A DNA stretch of 64,000 bases from Pseudomonas sp. URIL14HWK12:I12. Lineage in GTDB: Bacteria > Pseudomonadota > Gammaproteobacteria > Pseudomonadales > Pseudomonadaceae. Shown here piece by piece: positions 26,655 through 34,722 of this stretch. Both the position numbers and the translations under genes were made by a program. A model generated the notes under the pieces. It worked only from the letters and a program-made list of their open reading frames with translations, was not told the DNA's origin and did no database searches. Position 1 is the first letter of the stretch, and every line of letters begins with the position of its first letter. Location of the stretch: NCBI RefSeq assembly GCF_003097135.1, contig NZ_QEQL01000004.1:372001-436000 (forward strand). Reading direction: 5' to 3'.

Positions 26655-26939
26655 TCAGTCGTTCTCGTCGCTACCGATGCCCTGCCGCTCCATGTAGCGC
26701 TCTACATAGGAGCAAGACGGGATCACGGTGTACCCCATGCTCTTGGCATACGCCAGCGCGGTTTCCGCCAACGCCGCGGCGATGCCCCGCCCGCGCAGCG
26801 CGCTGGGTACGAAAGTACGATAGATATCCAGCGTATGCTGCCCAAGATCCATGTAGGTCAGATAGGCGCGGTGGCCGTCCACATTCACTTCAAATTGATG
26901 ACCGGCCTGGTCGTGGTGGATAGCAAACGCCTCGCTCAT
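26655..26939 (-). CDS. Small GNAT-type N-acetyltransferase-like protein
   Basis: A 94-residue protein matching the short YidJ/YjdJ GNAT group. It has a HTLDIYRTFVPSALRGRGIAAALAETAL core with the acetyl-CoA loop RGRGIA, then VIPSCSYVERYM. It lacks the N-terminal part of full GNAT enzymes, as is normal in this subgroup. GAGGAG precedes ATG 26937-26939. The substrate is unknown. Confidence 0.87.
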   Translation of the reverse strand: MSEAFAIHHDQAGHQFEVNVDGHRAYLTYMDLGQHTLDIYRTFVPSALRGRGIAAALAETALAYAKSMGYTVIPSCSYVERYMERQGIGSDEND

Positions 26940-27280
26940 TGCAACTCCTCGCGGGTCTTGTCGTTTAGACCGTTACCATACCGCTGTTTGCCAGTGCAGG
27001 AAACCTCCTGCACGTCGCCGGCAAAGCCGCGATGCCCAATATGAGCATCAGACGCCGGCCCCGCTTATAAGTCACCCACGAGGCCTCAAGTTGCCGACAA
27101 AGGGCGTGCCTGAACGGCTGCTGAACCGGCCAGGGGCAAGGTGTGCAGCGCGCAAAAATTTGTAGGTTCTTGCATTGGCTCAGTTTACTTACTACAAGTA
27201 ATGGGTAGTATGTGTGCCGGCCACTTTCTCACTTGTCAGAGGTGGCTACTTAAAATAGAAAGTTCTTGAAGGGGAACCCG
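26940..27280. other. 341-base intergenic region upstream of oprI
   Basis: No credible gene. It holds the ribosome site of the divergent acetyltransferase gene, a 7-base hairpin GTGCAGG/CCTGCAC at 26994-27013, and the promoter and leader of the highly expressed oprI gene. The last 110 bases are clearly AT-richer than the flanking DNA, as expected for a strong promoter. Confidence 0.6.
27170..27198 (+). promoter_or_regulatory. Putative oprI promoter
   Basis: TTGCAT, a 17-base spacer and TACAAG, about 80 bases before the oprI start codon, inside the AT-rich part of the intergenic region. The -35 is good and the -10 moderate; other hexamer choices exist. Confidence 0.4.
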
Positions 27281-27532
27281 ATGAACAACGTTCTGAAATT
27301 TTCTGCTCTGGCCCTGGCCGCTGTTCTGGCTACCGGTTGCAGCAGCGCTTCCAAAGAAACCGAAGCTCGCCTGACCGCTACCGAAGACGCTTCCGCTCGC
27401 GCTCAAGCCCGTGCCGACGAAGCCTACCGCAAGGCTGACGAAGCACTGGCCGCTGCCCAGAAAGCCCAGCAGACCGCTGACGAAGCGAACGAGCGCGCCC
27501 TGCGTATGCTCGAGAAAGCTTCTCGCAAGTAA
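27281..27532 (+). CDS. oprI: Major outer-membrane lipoprotein OprI (Lpp homologue)
   Basis: An 83-residue lipoprotein with a signal peptide and lipobox ATGC, cleaved before Cys20. The rest is one long alanine-rich coiled coil ending in Ser-Arg-Lys. The terminal lysine is the residue that Lpp-type proteins join to peptidoglycan. It anchors the outer membrane to the wall. AAGGGG precedes ATG 27281, and a strong terminator follows. Length and sequence match Pseudomonas OprI. Confidence 0.96.
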   Translation: MNNVLKFSALALAAVLATGCSSASKETEARLTATEDASARAQARADEAYRKADEALAAAQKAQQTADEANERALRMLEKASRK

Positions 27533-27553
27533 TCCTTCGGGGTTCTTGATACA

Positions 27554-27593
27554 CGAAGGCCGGCCCATCTCGATGGGCCGGCCTTCGTCATTT
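27554..27593 (+). terminator. Rho-independent terminator of oprI
   Basis: Perfect 15-base stem (27554-27568 with 27573-27587), loop CTCG, then a short T-rich tail. It is a very stable hairpin between oprI and the convergent L,D-transpeptidase gene. Confidence 0.85.
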
Positions 27594-27618
27594 CAGGCGT
27601 CTAACTGAAGTGGCTGGT

Positions 27619-28593
27619 TCAAAAAGTGCCGGCCTGCGCCGGCGCACCCTCCGGCATGCCTATCTCCACTGGCAGGCCATCTTCGCCACTGATCACATCG
27701 CGCACGGTATCCCAGTTCACGATCACGTGACCGGAGAGGTCCTTGCGGTTGATCAGGGCATTGACCACCGCAGCATGCTTATCGCCATTGGCCGGGTCAC
27801 CCTCGGCATCCAGTGGCGTATGCGCTTCGAGGTATAGCTTTCCACCTGCCACGCCGAATTTGTAGGGCTCATCGATGATGCGCACCGGTGTGCCCACAGG
27901 CAATACTTGCGAAAGCTCCAGTACGTCGTCGTTGTACATGCGGAAGCAGCCATGGCTGGTGCGCGTGCCGATGCCGAATTTCATATTGGAGCCATGGATC
28001 AGGTAGCCCGGCAGCCCCAAGGTGAACTTGAACGGGCCCAGCGGGTTATCGGGGCCGGCCGGAACGACCGCAGGCAGGATCTCCCCTTCCTTGGCATGCT
28101 CGGCGCGCACCGAGGCAGGAGGGGTCCAGGTGGGGTGCGCAGTTTTGGCGATGATCTTGGTGTTCGCCACCGGCGACCCCCAGCCTTCGCGGCCGATGCC
28201 CAGCGGGTAAGTGCGTACGGTGCCGGTGCCCTTGGGGTAATAGTAGAGCCGGTATTCAGCCAGGTTGATCACCACACCTTCGCGCGGGCCAGGCGGCAGG
28301 ATGAAGCGGGTCGGCAGCACGATCTCGGTACCGGCCTTGGGCAGCCAGGCGTCCACCCCAGGGTTGGCCGCGACCATTTCCAGGTAACCCAGATCGTATT
28401 GAGTACCCAGGTCGGCGAAGGTGTCTTCGTAGCGGGCCTTGATGGTCTGGACCTGACCGACGATGTCCTCGCCAGGGGGTGGCAGGGGTAACTCCAAGGC
28501 GGCCACGGGCCCGGCGGCGACCAGCACGAGCAGGGACAGGCAACGGCTAACGGCAGGAAAACGCGGCAACATCCGAAACATCCTTTGCAGCAT
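27619..28593 (-). CDS. L,D-transpeptidase (ErfK/YbiS/YcfS type)
   Basis: A 324-residue exported protein. The signal peptide spans about residues 8-32, a LysM-like region covers about 40-100, and the YkuD catalytic domain about 103-235. The active site is H200-G-S followed by SHGCFRM, with Cys216 as nucleophile. The order and length fit the E. coli ErfK/YbiS/YcfS group, which attaches Braun's lipoprotein to peptidoglycan. The gene lies tail-to-tail with oprI, the probable substrate; this link is inference. Confidence 0.92.
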   Translation of the reverse strand: MLQRMFRMLPRFPAVSRCLSLLVLVAAGPVAALELPLPPPGEDIVGQVQTIKARYEDTFADLGTQYDLGYLEMVAANPGVDAWLPKAGTEIVLPTRFILPPGPREGVVINLAEYRLYYYPKGTGTVRTYPLGIGREGWGSPVANTKIIAKTAHPTWTPPASVRAEHAKEGEILPAVVPAGPDNPLGPFKFTLGLPGYLIHGSNMKFGIGTRTSHGCFRMYNDDVLELSQVLPVGTPVRIIDEPYKFGVAGGKLYLEAHTPLDAEGDPANGDKHAAVVNALINRKDLSGHVIVNWDTVRDVISGEDGLPVEIGMPEGAPAQAGTF

Positions 28594-28670
28594 TGACAGG
28601 AAACGAACGGCCGATTGTACACTGCGCGCTGCGGTTTAGGCGCGCGGCACGCAACAGCCTGGCCCACGTT

Positions 28671-28961
28671 TCATTGAGTTTCGAGCCCAGGCCACACCGG
28701 CCGCGTGCCTTTGCGCTGAGCCAGCAGGATCGCCCGGCACAGCGGGCACAGGCGGGTGTCTCGGTAAATCCCCTTCTGCACATCGAACCAGCGTGGGCGC
28801 GAGGGCAATAGCCCGCCACACAAGGTGCGGTCGGCAGAGCCTGCAAGCTCCAGCTGGCGAGCGACCAGGTGCACGCGAACCTCCTGGCAGGCGAACAGGT
28901 CGAGCTGCTCGTCGGGCTCGATCAGGTGGTATTGGTGCAAGGACCAGGCGGGTCGTGGCAT
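28671..28961 (-). CDS. Hypothetical protein with a CPLC zinc-ribbon-like motif
   Basis: A 96-residue protein starting at ATG 28959-28961. It has cysteines near 23 (LFACQE), 50 (TLCGG) and a CPLC pair near 73, which could form a metal site. The segment HQYHLIEPDEQLDLFACQEVRVHL and RLCPLCRAILLAQRKGTRPVWPG are protein-like. No named family is recognised. It sits between the transpeptidase and tesA, all on the minus strand. Confidence 0.65.
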   Translation of the reverse strand: MPRPAWSLHQYHLIEPDEQLDLFACQEVRVHLVARQLELAGSADRTLCGGLLPSRPRWFDVQKGIYRDTRLCPLCRAILLAQRKGTRPVWPGLETQ

Positions 28962-29016
28962 GGGGCGCTCCGGAAGGGGGCGCAACCTTAGCCCAAAGCC
29001 TGCCGTGAGAAAAGCC

Positions 29017-29622
29017 TTACAGCAATGGTTCGAGCGCCGGCCAGACGTTATCCAGCAAGCGCTGCTGCGCGGCCTGGTTGGGATGAATGCCGTCGGCCTG
29101 CATCAAAGCCGGTACCCCACCCACACCCTCCAGCATGAACGGCACCGCCGGCACCTGCTTCTGCTCGGCCAGCTCCGTGAATACCCTGGCAAAGGCTTGG
29201 GTGTAGCGTGGGCCGTAATTTGGGGGCAGGCGCATGCCCAACAGCAGCACCTTGGCGCCACTGTGGCGGGCACTGTCGATCATTTGAGAAAGGTTTTGTT
29301 GCAATTGGGCGGGCGGCTGGCCGCGCAAGCCGTCATTGCCGCCCAGCTCCAGCACCACAAGCTGCGGCGAATGCTGCGCCAACAGGGCTGGCAAGCGCGC
29401 AAGCGCGTTAGCGCTGGTGTCGCCGGTGATCGAGGCGTTGACTACAGATGCCTGTGGCTTTCGCTCGTGCAGCCGCTGCTCGAGCAGCGCGACCCAGCCA
29501 CGTGAGGTATCCAGGCCGAAACCGGCGCTGATACTATCCCCCACGATCAACACCGTACCCGCCGCCGCAACCTGGGCCAGAGCCATCAGCCCCAGCACGG
29601 CCAGCCACCTCCACATACCCAT
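29017..29622 (-). CDS. tesA: Periplasmic GDSL esterase / thioesterase I TesA
   Basis: A 201-residue SGNH hydrolase. I start at ATG 29620-29622, with GGAG six bases upstream; the next ATG at 29614-29616 is an alternative. The signal peptide ends at AQVAAAG. Catalytic blocks are GDSISAGFG (Ser30), NASITGDTS, LGGNDGLRG, and DGIHPN near the C-terminus. TesA hydrolyses acyl-CoA and arylesters and has lysophospholipase activity. It is divergent from ybbA, with only 10 bases between start codons, as in the conserved tesA-ybbA pair. Confidence 0.93.
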   Translation of the reverse strand: MGMWRWLAVLGLMALAQVAAAGTVLIVGDSISAGFGLDTSRGWVALLEQRLHERKPQASVVNASITGDTSANALARLPALLAQHSPQLVVLELGGNDGLRGQPPAQLQQNLSQMIDSARHSGAKVLLLGMRLPPNYGPRYTQAFARVFTELAEQKQVPAVPFMLEGVGGVPALMQADGIHPNQAAQQRLLDNVWPALEPLL

Positions 29623-29632
29623 CGGACTCTCC

Positions 29633-30316
29633 ATGAGCGCAAGCATTCTGACAGCGCGCCACCTTAGCAAAGTGGTTCCCGGCGCGGAAGGCGCCCTCAC
29701 CATCCTCCATCCGCTGGCACTGGAAGTGGCTGCTGGCGATAGCCTTGCCATCGTCGGCGCTTCGGGCTCCGGCAAATCCACGCTGCTTGGTTTACTGGCA
29801 GGCCTCGACACGCCCAGCTCAGGCGAAGTGGTGCTGGCCGGCAGCAACCTGGCTGAGCTAGACGAAGACCAACGCGCCCGCGTCCGTGCCGAGCAGGTGG
29901 GTTTCGTATTTCAGGCTTTCCAGTTGATCGACAGCCTCACCGCGCTGGAGAACGTGATGTTGCCGATGGAGCTCGAAGGTGATCGCCACGCTCACGCCAA
30001 GGCGCGCAACCTCCTCGAACGGGTCGGCTTGGGCCATCGCCTCGACCACTGGCCCCGCCAGCTTTCCGGGGGCGAGCAACAACGGGTAGCGATTGCCCGC
30101 GCCTTTGCCAGCGAGCCGGCCGTGCTGTTCGCCGATGAGCCCACCGGCAACCTCGACAGCCACACCGGCCAGCACATCAGTGACCTGTTGTTCGAGCTGA
30201 ATCGCGAGAGGGGTACCACGCTGGTATTGGTGACCCACGACGAACGCCTGGCCAGCCGTTGCCAGCGCCACATCCGCCTGGACGCCGGCCGGCTCGTCGC
30301 TGGCCAGGAGGCCTGA
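29633..30316 (+). CDS. ybbA: ABC transporter ATP-binding protein YbbA
   Basis: A 227-residue ATPase. Walker A is GASGSGKST, the signature is LSGGEQQRVAIARAF, Walker B is LFADEPTGNLD, and the switch His is in VTHDERLA. This belongs to the LolD/MacB-type group. Start ATG 29633 is used; the longer frame would run through the divergent tesA gene. Its stop overlaps the start of the permease gene by one base (TGATG). It likely powers a lipid or lipoprotein-related extrusion complex with YbbP. Confidence 0.93.
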   Translation: MSASILTARHLSKVVPGAEGALTILHPLALEVAAGDSLAIVGASGSGKSTLLGLLAGLDTPSSGEVVLAGSNLAELDEDQRARVRAEQVGFVFQAFQLIDSLTALENVMLPMELEGDRHAHAKARNLLERVGLGHRLDHWPRQLSGGEQQRVAIARAFASEPAVLFADEPTGNLDSHTGQHISDLLFELNRERGTTLVLVTHDERLASRCQRHIRLDAGRLVAGQEA

Positions 30317-32820
30317 TGCTGCGCCTTCCCCTGTACCGCCTGCTGGGCCTGGCCGTGCGCCAGCTGCGCCGCGATGCCCGTGCCGGCGAGCTTCGCGTGT
30401 TGTTCTTCGCCCTGCTGGTGGCCGTGGCGGCCAGCACCGCCATTGGCTACTTCGGTGCCCGCCTCAACGGTGCGATGACGCTGCGTGCCAGCGAATTCCT
30501 CGCCGCCGACCTGGTGCTGCAAGGCAGCTCGGAGCCCACCTCGGCGCAACTGCAGGCCGGCGCAGCGGCAGGCCTGGAGCACGCCCGCACAGTCGAATTC
30601 ACAAGCGTGGTGGCCACCGACAATGGCATCCAGCTGTCCAGCGTCAAGGCCGTGCAAGCGCCCTACCCCCTGCGCGGCACACTCAGGAGCAGCGCCCAAC
30701 CCTATGGCGCCGAACAACAGGGGGGCTTGCCCGGCCCAGGTGAAGTATGGGTCGAGCCGCGCCTGCTGGCGGCGCTGTCACTAAAGGTAGGCGACAACGT
30801 AGATGTCGGCGCTGCCAGCCTGCGCATTGCCCGGGTGCTCACCTACGAGCCAGACCGCGCGGGCAACTTCTACAGCCTTACCCCGCGGGTCATCATGAAC
30901 CTGGCCGACCTCCCGGCCACTGCCGTTTTGCAACCAGGCAGCCACGTTACGCTGCGCGACCTGTGGCGCGGTGCACCCGAAGCGGTCAATGCCTATCGGG
31001 CCACACTCAAAACCCAATTGGCCCCCAACCAGCAGGTGCTCGACGCGCGGGACAGCAACCGGCAGATCGGTGGTGCGCTGGGCAAAGCCGAGAGTTATCT
31101 GAACCTGGCGAGCCTGGTGGCCGTGCTGTTGGCCGGCGTGGCCGTGGCCCTGTCGGCCAACCGCTACGCACAGCGGCGCTTCGACCTCAGCGCACTGCTG
31201 CGCTGCCTGGGCTTGGCACGGCGCGAAGCTTTGGCACTGTTTGCCCTGCAACTGGCGATGCTCGGCGTGCTGGCGAGCGTGGCCGGGGCGTTGCTCGGAT
31301 GGGGCGGCCAGCAGGTGCTGTTCGGCCTGTTGGGTGGTTTGCTCCCGCCAGACATTCCAAGCGGCGGCATCGCCCCTGCGTTGGGTGGCATAGCCACCGG
31401 GCTGGTGGCACTGGCCGGGTTTGCCCTGCCGCCCTTAGCCGCCCTGGGCCGAGTGCCGCCTCTGCGTGTGCTGCGCCGCGACCTGGCGCCCAGCGCGCCG
31501 GCCACCTGGCTGGTGCAAGGCGCCGCGCTGCTGGCGCTGGGGCTGATCATGTGGTCGCTGTCACTCAATCTTTCACTGACCTTGGCGCTGCTCGGGGGCG
31601 GCGCACTGGCGGCGCTGGTGCTGGGGGCGGCACTGGTGACCGGTTTACGGCTGCTGCGCCGCTGGTTGGCACGGGCACCGCTAGCCTGGCGCCTGGGCTT
31701 GGGCCAGTTGCTGCGCCACCCCACCGCCGCCGCCGGCCAGGCATTGGCATTCGGCCTGATCCTGTTCGCCATGGCCTTGGTAGCTCTGCTGCGCATCGAA
31801 CTGCTCGACACCTGGCAAAAACAATTGCCGCAGGACGCACCCAACTATTTCGCCTTGAACATCCTGCCGGCAGAACGCCAGAGCTTCGATGACCATCTCA
31901 AGGCCATCGGCGCGGTGGCTGCGCCGTTATATCCGGTGATACCGGGCCGCCTGGTTCAGGTCGATGGCAAGCCCGTGGAGCAGGTGGCGCAGGCTGATTC
32001 TCGCGGCGAACGGGCAACCCAGCGTGATTTGAGCCTTACATGGGCGGCGCAGCTGCCCCCCGGCAACCGGCTAAGCCAAGGTCAATGGTGGGCAGCGCCC
32101 GAGCCAGGGCAGATACCGGGTGTCTCGGTGGAGGCAGAGCTCGCCAAGAGCCTGAACCTGCACCTGGGCAGCGTACTGATGTTCAACATCGGCGGCAGCC
32201 AACGTGAAGCTCGCGTCACCAGCCTGCGCGAGGTGAATTGGGACAACTTCCAGCCCAACTTTTTCATGATCTTCCAGCCCGGCACCCTCGAAGGCCTACC
32301 GGCCACCTACCTGACCAGCTTCTACCTGCGGCCCGGCCAGGACGCCGCCATCGTTGCGCTGTCCCGGGCGTTTCCGGCCGCAACGCTGCTGCAGGTCGAG
32401 GCGATCCTTGGGCAACTACGAAGCATCCTGGCGCAGGTGACCTTGGCTGTTCAATTCGTGCTCTTGTTCGTGCTGGCGGCCGGTATCACGGTGCTGTTTT
32501 CGGGCTTGCAGGCCACGCTCGACGAACGCCTGCACCAGGGGGCGCTGTTGCGGGCGTTGGGTGCACGGCGGGCGTTGCTGCAGCGCGCGCGGCGCATCGA
32601 GTTCGCCTTGCTCGGCGCAGCCAGTGGCGTGATCGCGGCGCTGGCCTGCGAAGCGACCAGCTGGGCGCTTTACCGCTTTGCGTTTCGCCTGGAATGGGCG
32701 CCACACCCCTGGTTGCTGCTACTCCCGTTGCTCGGCGCGGCGCTGATCGGCTTGGCCGGGCTGCTGGGCACCCGCCGGGCGTTGACGGCAAGCCCACTGG
32801 TGGTGCTTCGCGAAGCCTAA
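30316..32820 (+). CDS. ybbP: ABC transporter permease YbbP (FtsX-like)
   Basis: An 834-residue inner-membrane permease. The N-terminal helix (about 27-47) precedes a large periplasmic domain, and helices recur in FtsX/MacB-type blocks near 255-345, 385-450, 475-505 and 715-825. It ends in PLVVLREA, typical of the group. It is translationally coupled to ybbA. The tesA/ybbA/ybbP arrangement is conserved in gammaproteobacteria, though the exported substrate is unknown. Confidence 0.92.
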   Translation: MLRLPLYRLLGLAVRQLRRDARAGELRVLFFALLVAVAASTAIGYFGARLNGAMTLRASEFLAADLVLQGSSEPTSAQLQAGAAAGLEHARTVEFTSVVATDNGIQLSSVKAVQAPYPLRGTLRSSAQPYGAEQQGGLPGPGEVWVEPRLLAALSLKVGDNVDVGAASLRIARVLTYEPDRAGNFYSLTPRVIMNLADLPATAVLQPGSHVTLRDLWRGAPEAVNAYRATLKTQLAPNQQVLDARDSNRQIGGALGKAESYLNLASLVAVLLAGVAVALSANRYAQRRFDLSALLRCLGLARREALALFALQLAMLGVLASVAGALLGWGGQQVLFGLLGGLLPPDIPSGGIAPALGGIATGLVALAGFALPPLAALGRVPPLRVLRRDLAPSAPATWLVQGAALLALGLIMWSLSLNLSLTLALLGGGALAALVLGAALVTGLRLLRRWLARAPLAWRLGLGQLLRHPTAAAGQALAFGLILFAMALVALLRIELLDTWQKQLPQDAPNYFALNILPAERQSFDDHLKAIGAVAAPLYPVIPGRLVQVDGKPVEQVAQADSRGERATQRDLSLTWAAQLPPGNRLSQGQWWAAPEPGQIPGVSVEAELAKSLNLHLGSVLMFNIGGSQREARVTSLREVNWDNFQPNFFMIFQPGTLEGLPATYLTSFYLRPGQDAAIVALSRAFPAATLLQVEAILGQLRSILAQVTLAVQFVLLFVLAAGITVLFSGLQATLDERLHQGALLRALGARRALLQRARRIEFALLGAASGVIAALACEATSWALYRFAFRLEWAPHPWLLLLPLLGAALIGLAGLLGTRRALTASPLVVLREA

Positions 32821-32825
32821 GCGAG

Positions 32826-33641
32826 TCAGGGCACTGAGTGCTGAACCACCTGGGGCCCCACCGGATAGCCCAGTACGGCGATGCGGTAGGGGTTGAAGAT
32901 GCGCGCCAACTCGCCGCTCTCGGCCAGTTGCTTGAGCAGCTGGCCGAACTGCCGGCCGTCGATCGGTGCTCCGGGGCGGATGAGCGCGAAGTGGTGGTAG
33001 ATCTGGTCAATGCGCTCCGAGGTCAGGAACTCACCGGCCACGTCGGCATTGCGCGCCAGGAAGTCGCTCAGGTAAGAGCGCGTCACTAGAGCGATGTCGG
33101 CACGGTTTCGCAGCACCATCATCAAGTTGCTGTCATGGGAATACGTCAGCGTGGCCTGGTATTGCCGAGCCAAGAACTCAGGGTCGGCATCGAAATTGGC
33201 GAACGCGTAGTGATAGCCGCTGAACAGTGCCAACCGCTTGCCGGCAAGGTCAGTGAAATAGCTTTCGTCACGGCCCGGCGCCTTGCGCGCCACAAACACC
33301 TCCGCATCCTCCAGCCCCATGTCGACGCTGGTGTAGGCCAGCCCTTCCCAACCCCAGTCGGGGTTTTCGAAGATCGCCATGTCGGTACGGCCCTGGCGGA
33401 AATCCTGGAACCTGCGGGGGATGGAGGTAGGGACCAGCACGAAGCGGTACTGCTGCTGGGCGTTGTTCAGCGCCTGCACCAGCTCGGGCAGCAGCCCGGT
33501 GTCTTCGCCTTTTTCCGGGCGAACGGTATAGGGCGGAAAGTGCGCAGCGCCGATGCGAATCTCTTGCTGCCCCAATGCCGCGCTCGTCAGGCCCAGTAAG
33601 GCCACGCCTAGCAGCAGCGCGCGAAATGGCTTGAATGTCAC
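32826..33641 (-). CDS. Family 3 extracellular solute-binding protein
   Basis: A 271-residue periplasmic protein with a signal peptide ending at AALGQ (about 25). The bilobed SBP_bac_3 fold is indicated by IRIGAAHFPPYTV, DTGLLPELVQALN, IPRRFQDFRQGRTDMAIFENPDWGWEGLAYT and a late ADIALVTRSYLSDF. No permease or ATPase is adjacent, so it may serve a distant transporter or act as a sensor partner. It ends 5 bases after the convergent ybbP gene. Confidence 0.87.
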   Translation of the reverse strand: MTFKPFRALLLGVALLGLTSAALGQQEIRIGAAHFPPYTVRPEKGEDTGLLPELVQALNNAQQQYRFVLVPTSIPRRFQDFRQGRTDMAIFENPDWGWEGLAYTSVDMGLEDAEVFVARKAPGRDESYFTDLAGKRLALFSGYHYAFANFDADPEFLARQYQATLTYSHDSNLMMVLRNRADIALVTRSYLSDFLARNADVAGEFLTSERIDQIYHHFALIRPGAPIDGRQFGQLLKQLAESGELARIFNPYRIAVLGYPVGPQVVQHSVP

Positions 33642-33816
33642 TGCGAAAGCACCCGCCTGCGTAGGTCGTTGAAGATCGGCATTCAGAAAGATCTGACAAT
33701 ATCACAATGCAACCAGCGCGCACCGTCCATCTTAATTGCCGACCACTGTAGTGTCGGAACCTTTATCGCTTGGCTAGGCTCTAGCGAAGGAACGTTATCC
33801 ACAAGGACGCCCATCG

Positions 33817-34377
33817 ATGAGTTCGCGCTGGCTGGTGATCGACCTCGAAGCCACCACCGACGAAGGAGGTTGGCCGGTCGCTGAAATGGAAATCATCGAA
33901 ATTGGCGCTTGCCTGGTCGACAACGATGGCCGGGAAGTGGCTCACTTCCAGCGCTTCGTACAACCTCAGCGGCGCCCGCTGCTGACCCGTTTCTGCCGGC
34001 ACCTTACACACATCAGCCAGGCCAATATCGACACCGCGGGCTCGCTGCGCCACGTTTGGCCGCAGTTCGAGCGCTGGCTCAGGCCCCTGCGTGAGGGCCT
34101 TGCAGGCTGGGCCAGCTGGGGGGATTACGACCGCCAGCAGCTGCTGTTGGCCTGGGACGAATACCAGCTCGACAGCACGCTTGCCCTGCTGCCGCACATC
34201 AACCTCAAGCAGCGCTTCGCCAAAGCGCGCCACCTGCCACGGCCGACCGGGCTCAACGGTGCGCTTCAGCTGGCTGGCATGGCGTTCACCGGCACACAAC
34301 ATCGGGCGTTGAGCGATGCGCGCAACACCGCGCGCCTGTTGCCGCTGTCGCTGCCAGCGGTGCGTAAAAGCGGATGA
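33817..34377 (+). CDS. DEDDh 3'-5' exonuclease
   Basis: A 186-residue RNase T/DnaQ-like exonuclease. ExoI is VIDLEATTDE (Asp8, Glu10), ExoII includes WASWGDYDRQQL, and ExoIII is HRALSDARNTARL with the catalytic His and Asp. It resembles the Eri-1/KapD subgroup, which trims RNA ends. Its natural substrate is unknown. Single gene, followed after 63 bases by ppnP. Confidence 0.9.
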   Translation: MSSRWLVIDLEATTDEGGWPVAEMEIIEIGACLVDNDGREVAHFQRFVQPQRRPLLTRFCRHLTHISQANIDTAGSLRHVWPQFERWLRPLREGLAGWASWGDYDRQQLLLAWDEYQLDSTLALLPHINLKQRFAKARHLPRPTGLNGALQLAGMAFTGTQHRALSDARNTARLLPLSLPAVRKSG

Positions 34378-34440
34378 CGCCCCTCGGCCCCTTGGGCATA
34401 CTGGGGGTCTTTTTGCCCTCCCCCAGCCAAGGAAACGCCC

Positions 34441-34722
34441 ATGTTCAAAGTGAACGAATACTTCGACGGCACCGTGAAGTCGATCGCCTTCGCTACTGCT
34501 GAAGGCCCTGCCACCATCGGCGTGATGGCCCCCGGTGAATACGCGTTCGGAACGTCACAAAAGGAAATCATGCACGTCGTCAGCGGCGAGCTACTCGTCA
34601 AACTGCCCGACAGCACTGACTGGGAACGTTTCGCGGCAGGTAGCCAGTTCAACGTCCCGGCCAATGTCAAATTTCAGCTCAAGGTGTCGGTCGACACCGC
34701 CTACCTCTGCGAGTACCGCTAA
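34441..34722 (+). CDS. ppnP: Pyrimidine/purine nucleoside phosphorylase PpnP
   Basis: A 93-residue cupin-fold protein with the full PpnP pattern: [38 protein letters not shown] and the C-terminal YLCEYR. PpnP splits many nucleosides with phosphate into base and ribose 1-phosphate. AAGGAA lies before the ATG. Its stop overlaps the stop of the convergent ABC exporter gene by 4 bases. Confidence 0.95.
   Translation: MFKVNEYFDGTVKSIAFATAEGPATIGVMAPGEYAFGTSQKEIMHVVSGELLVKLPDSTDWERFAAGSQFNVPANVKFQLKVSVDTAYLCEYR

Noticed and set aside
29623..29847. N-terminal extension of TesA
   Set aside because: It lies antisense within ybbA, and the signal peptide begins at the start codon chosen.
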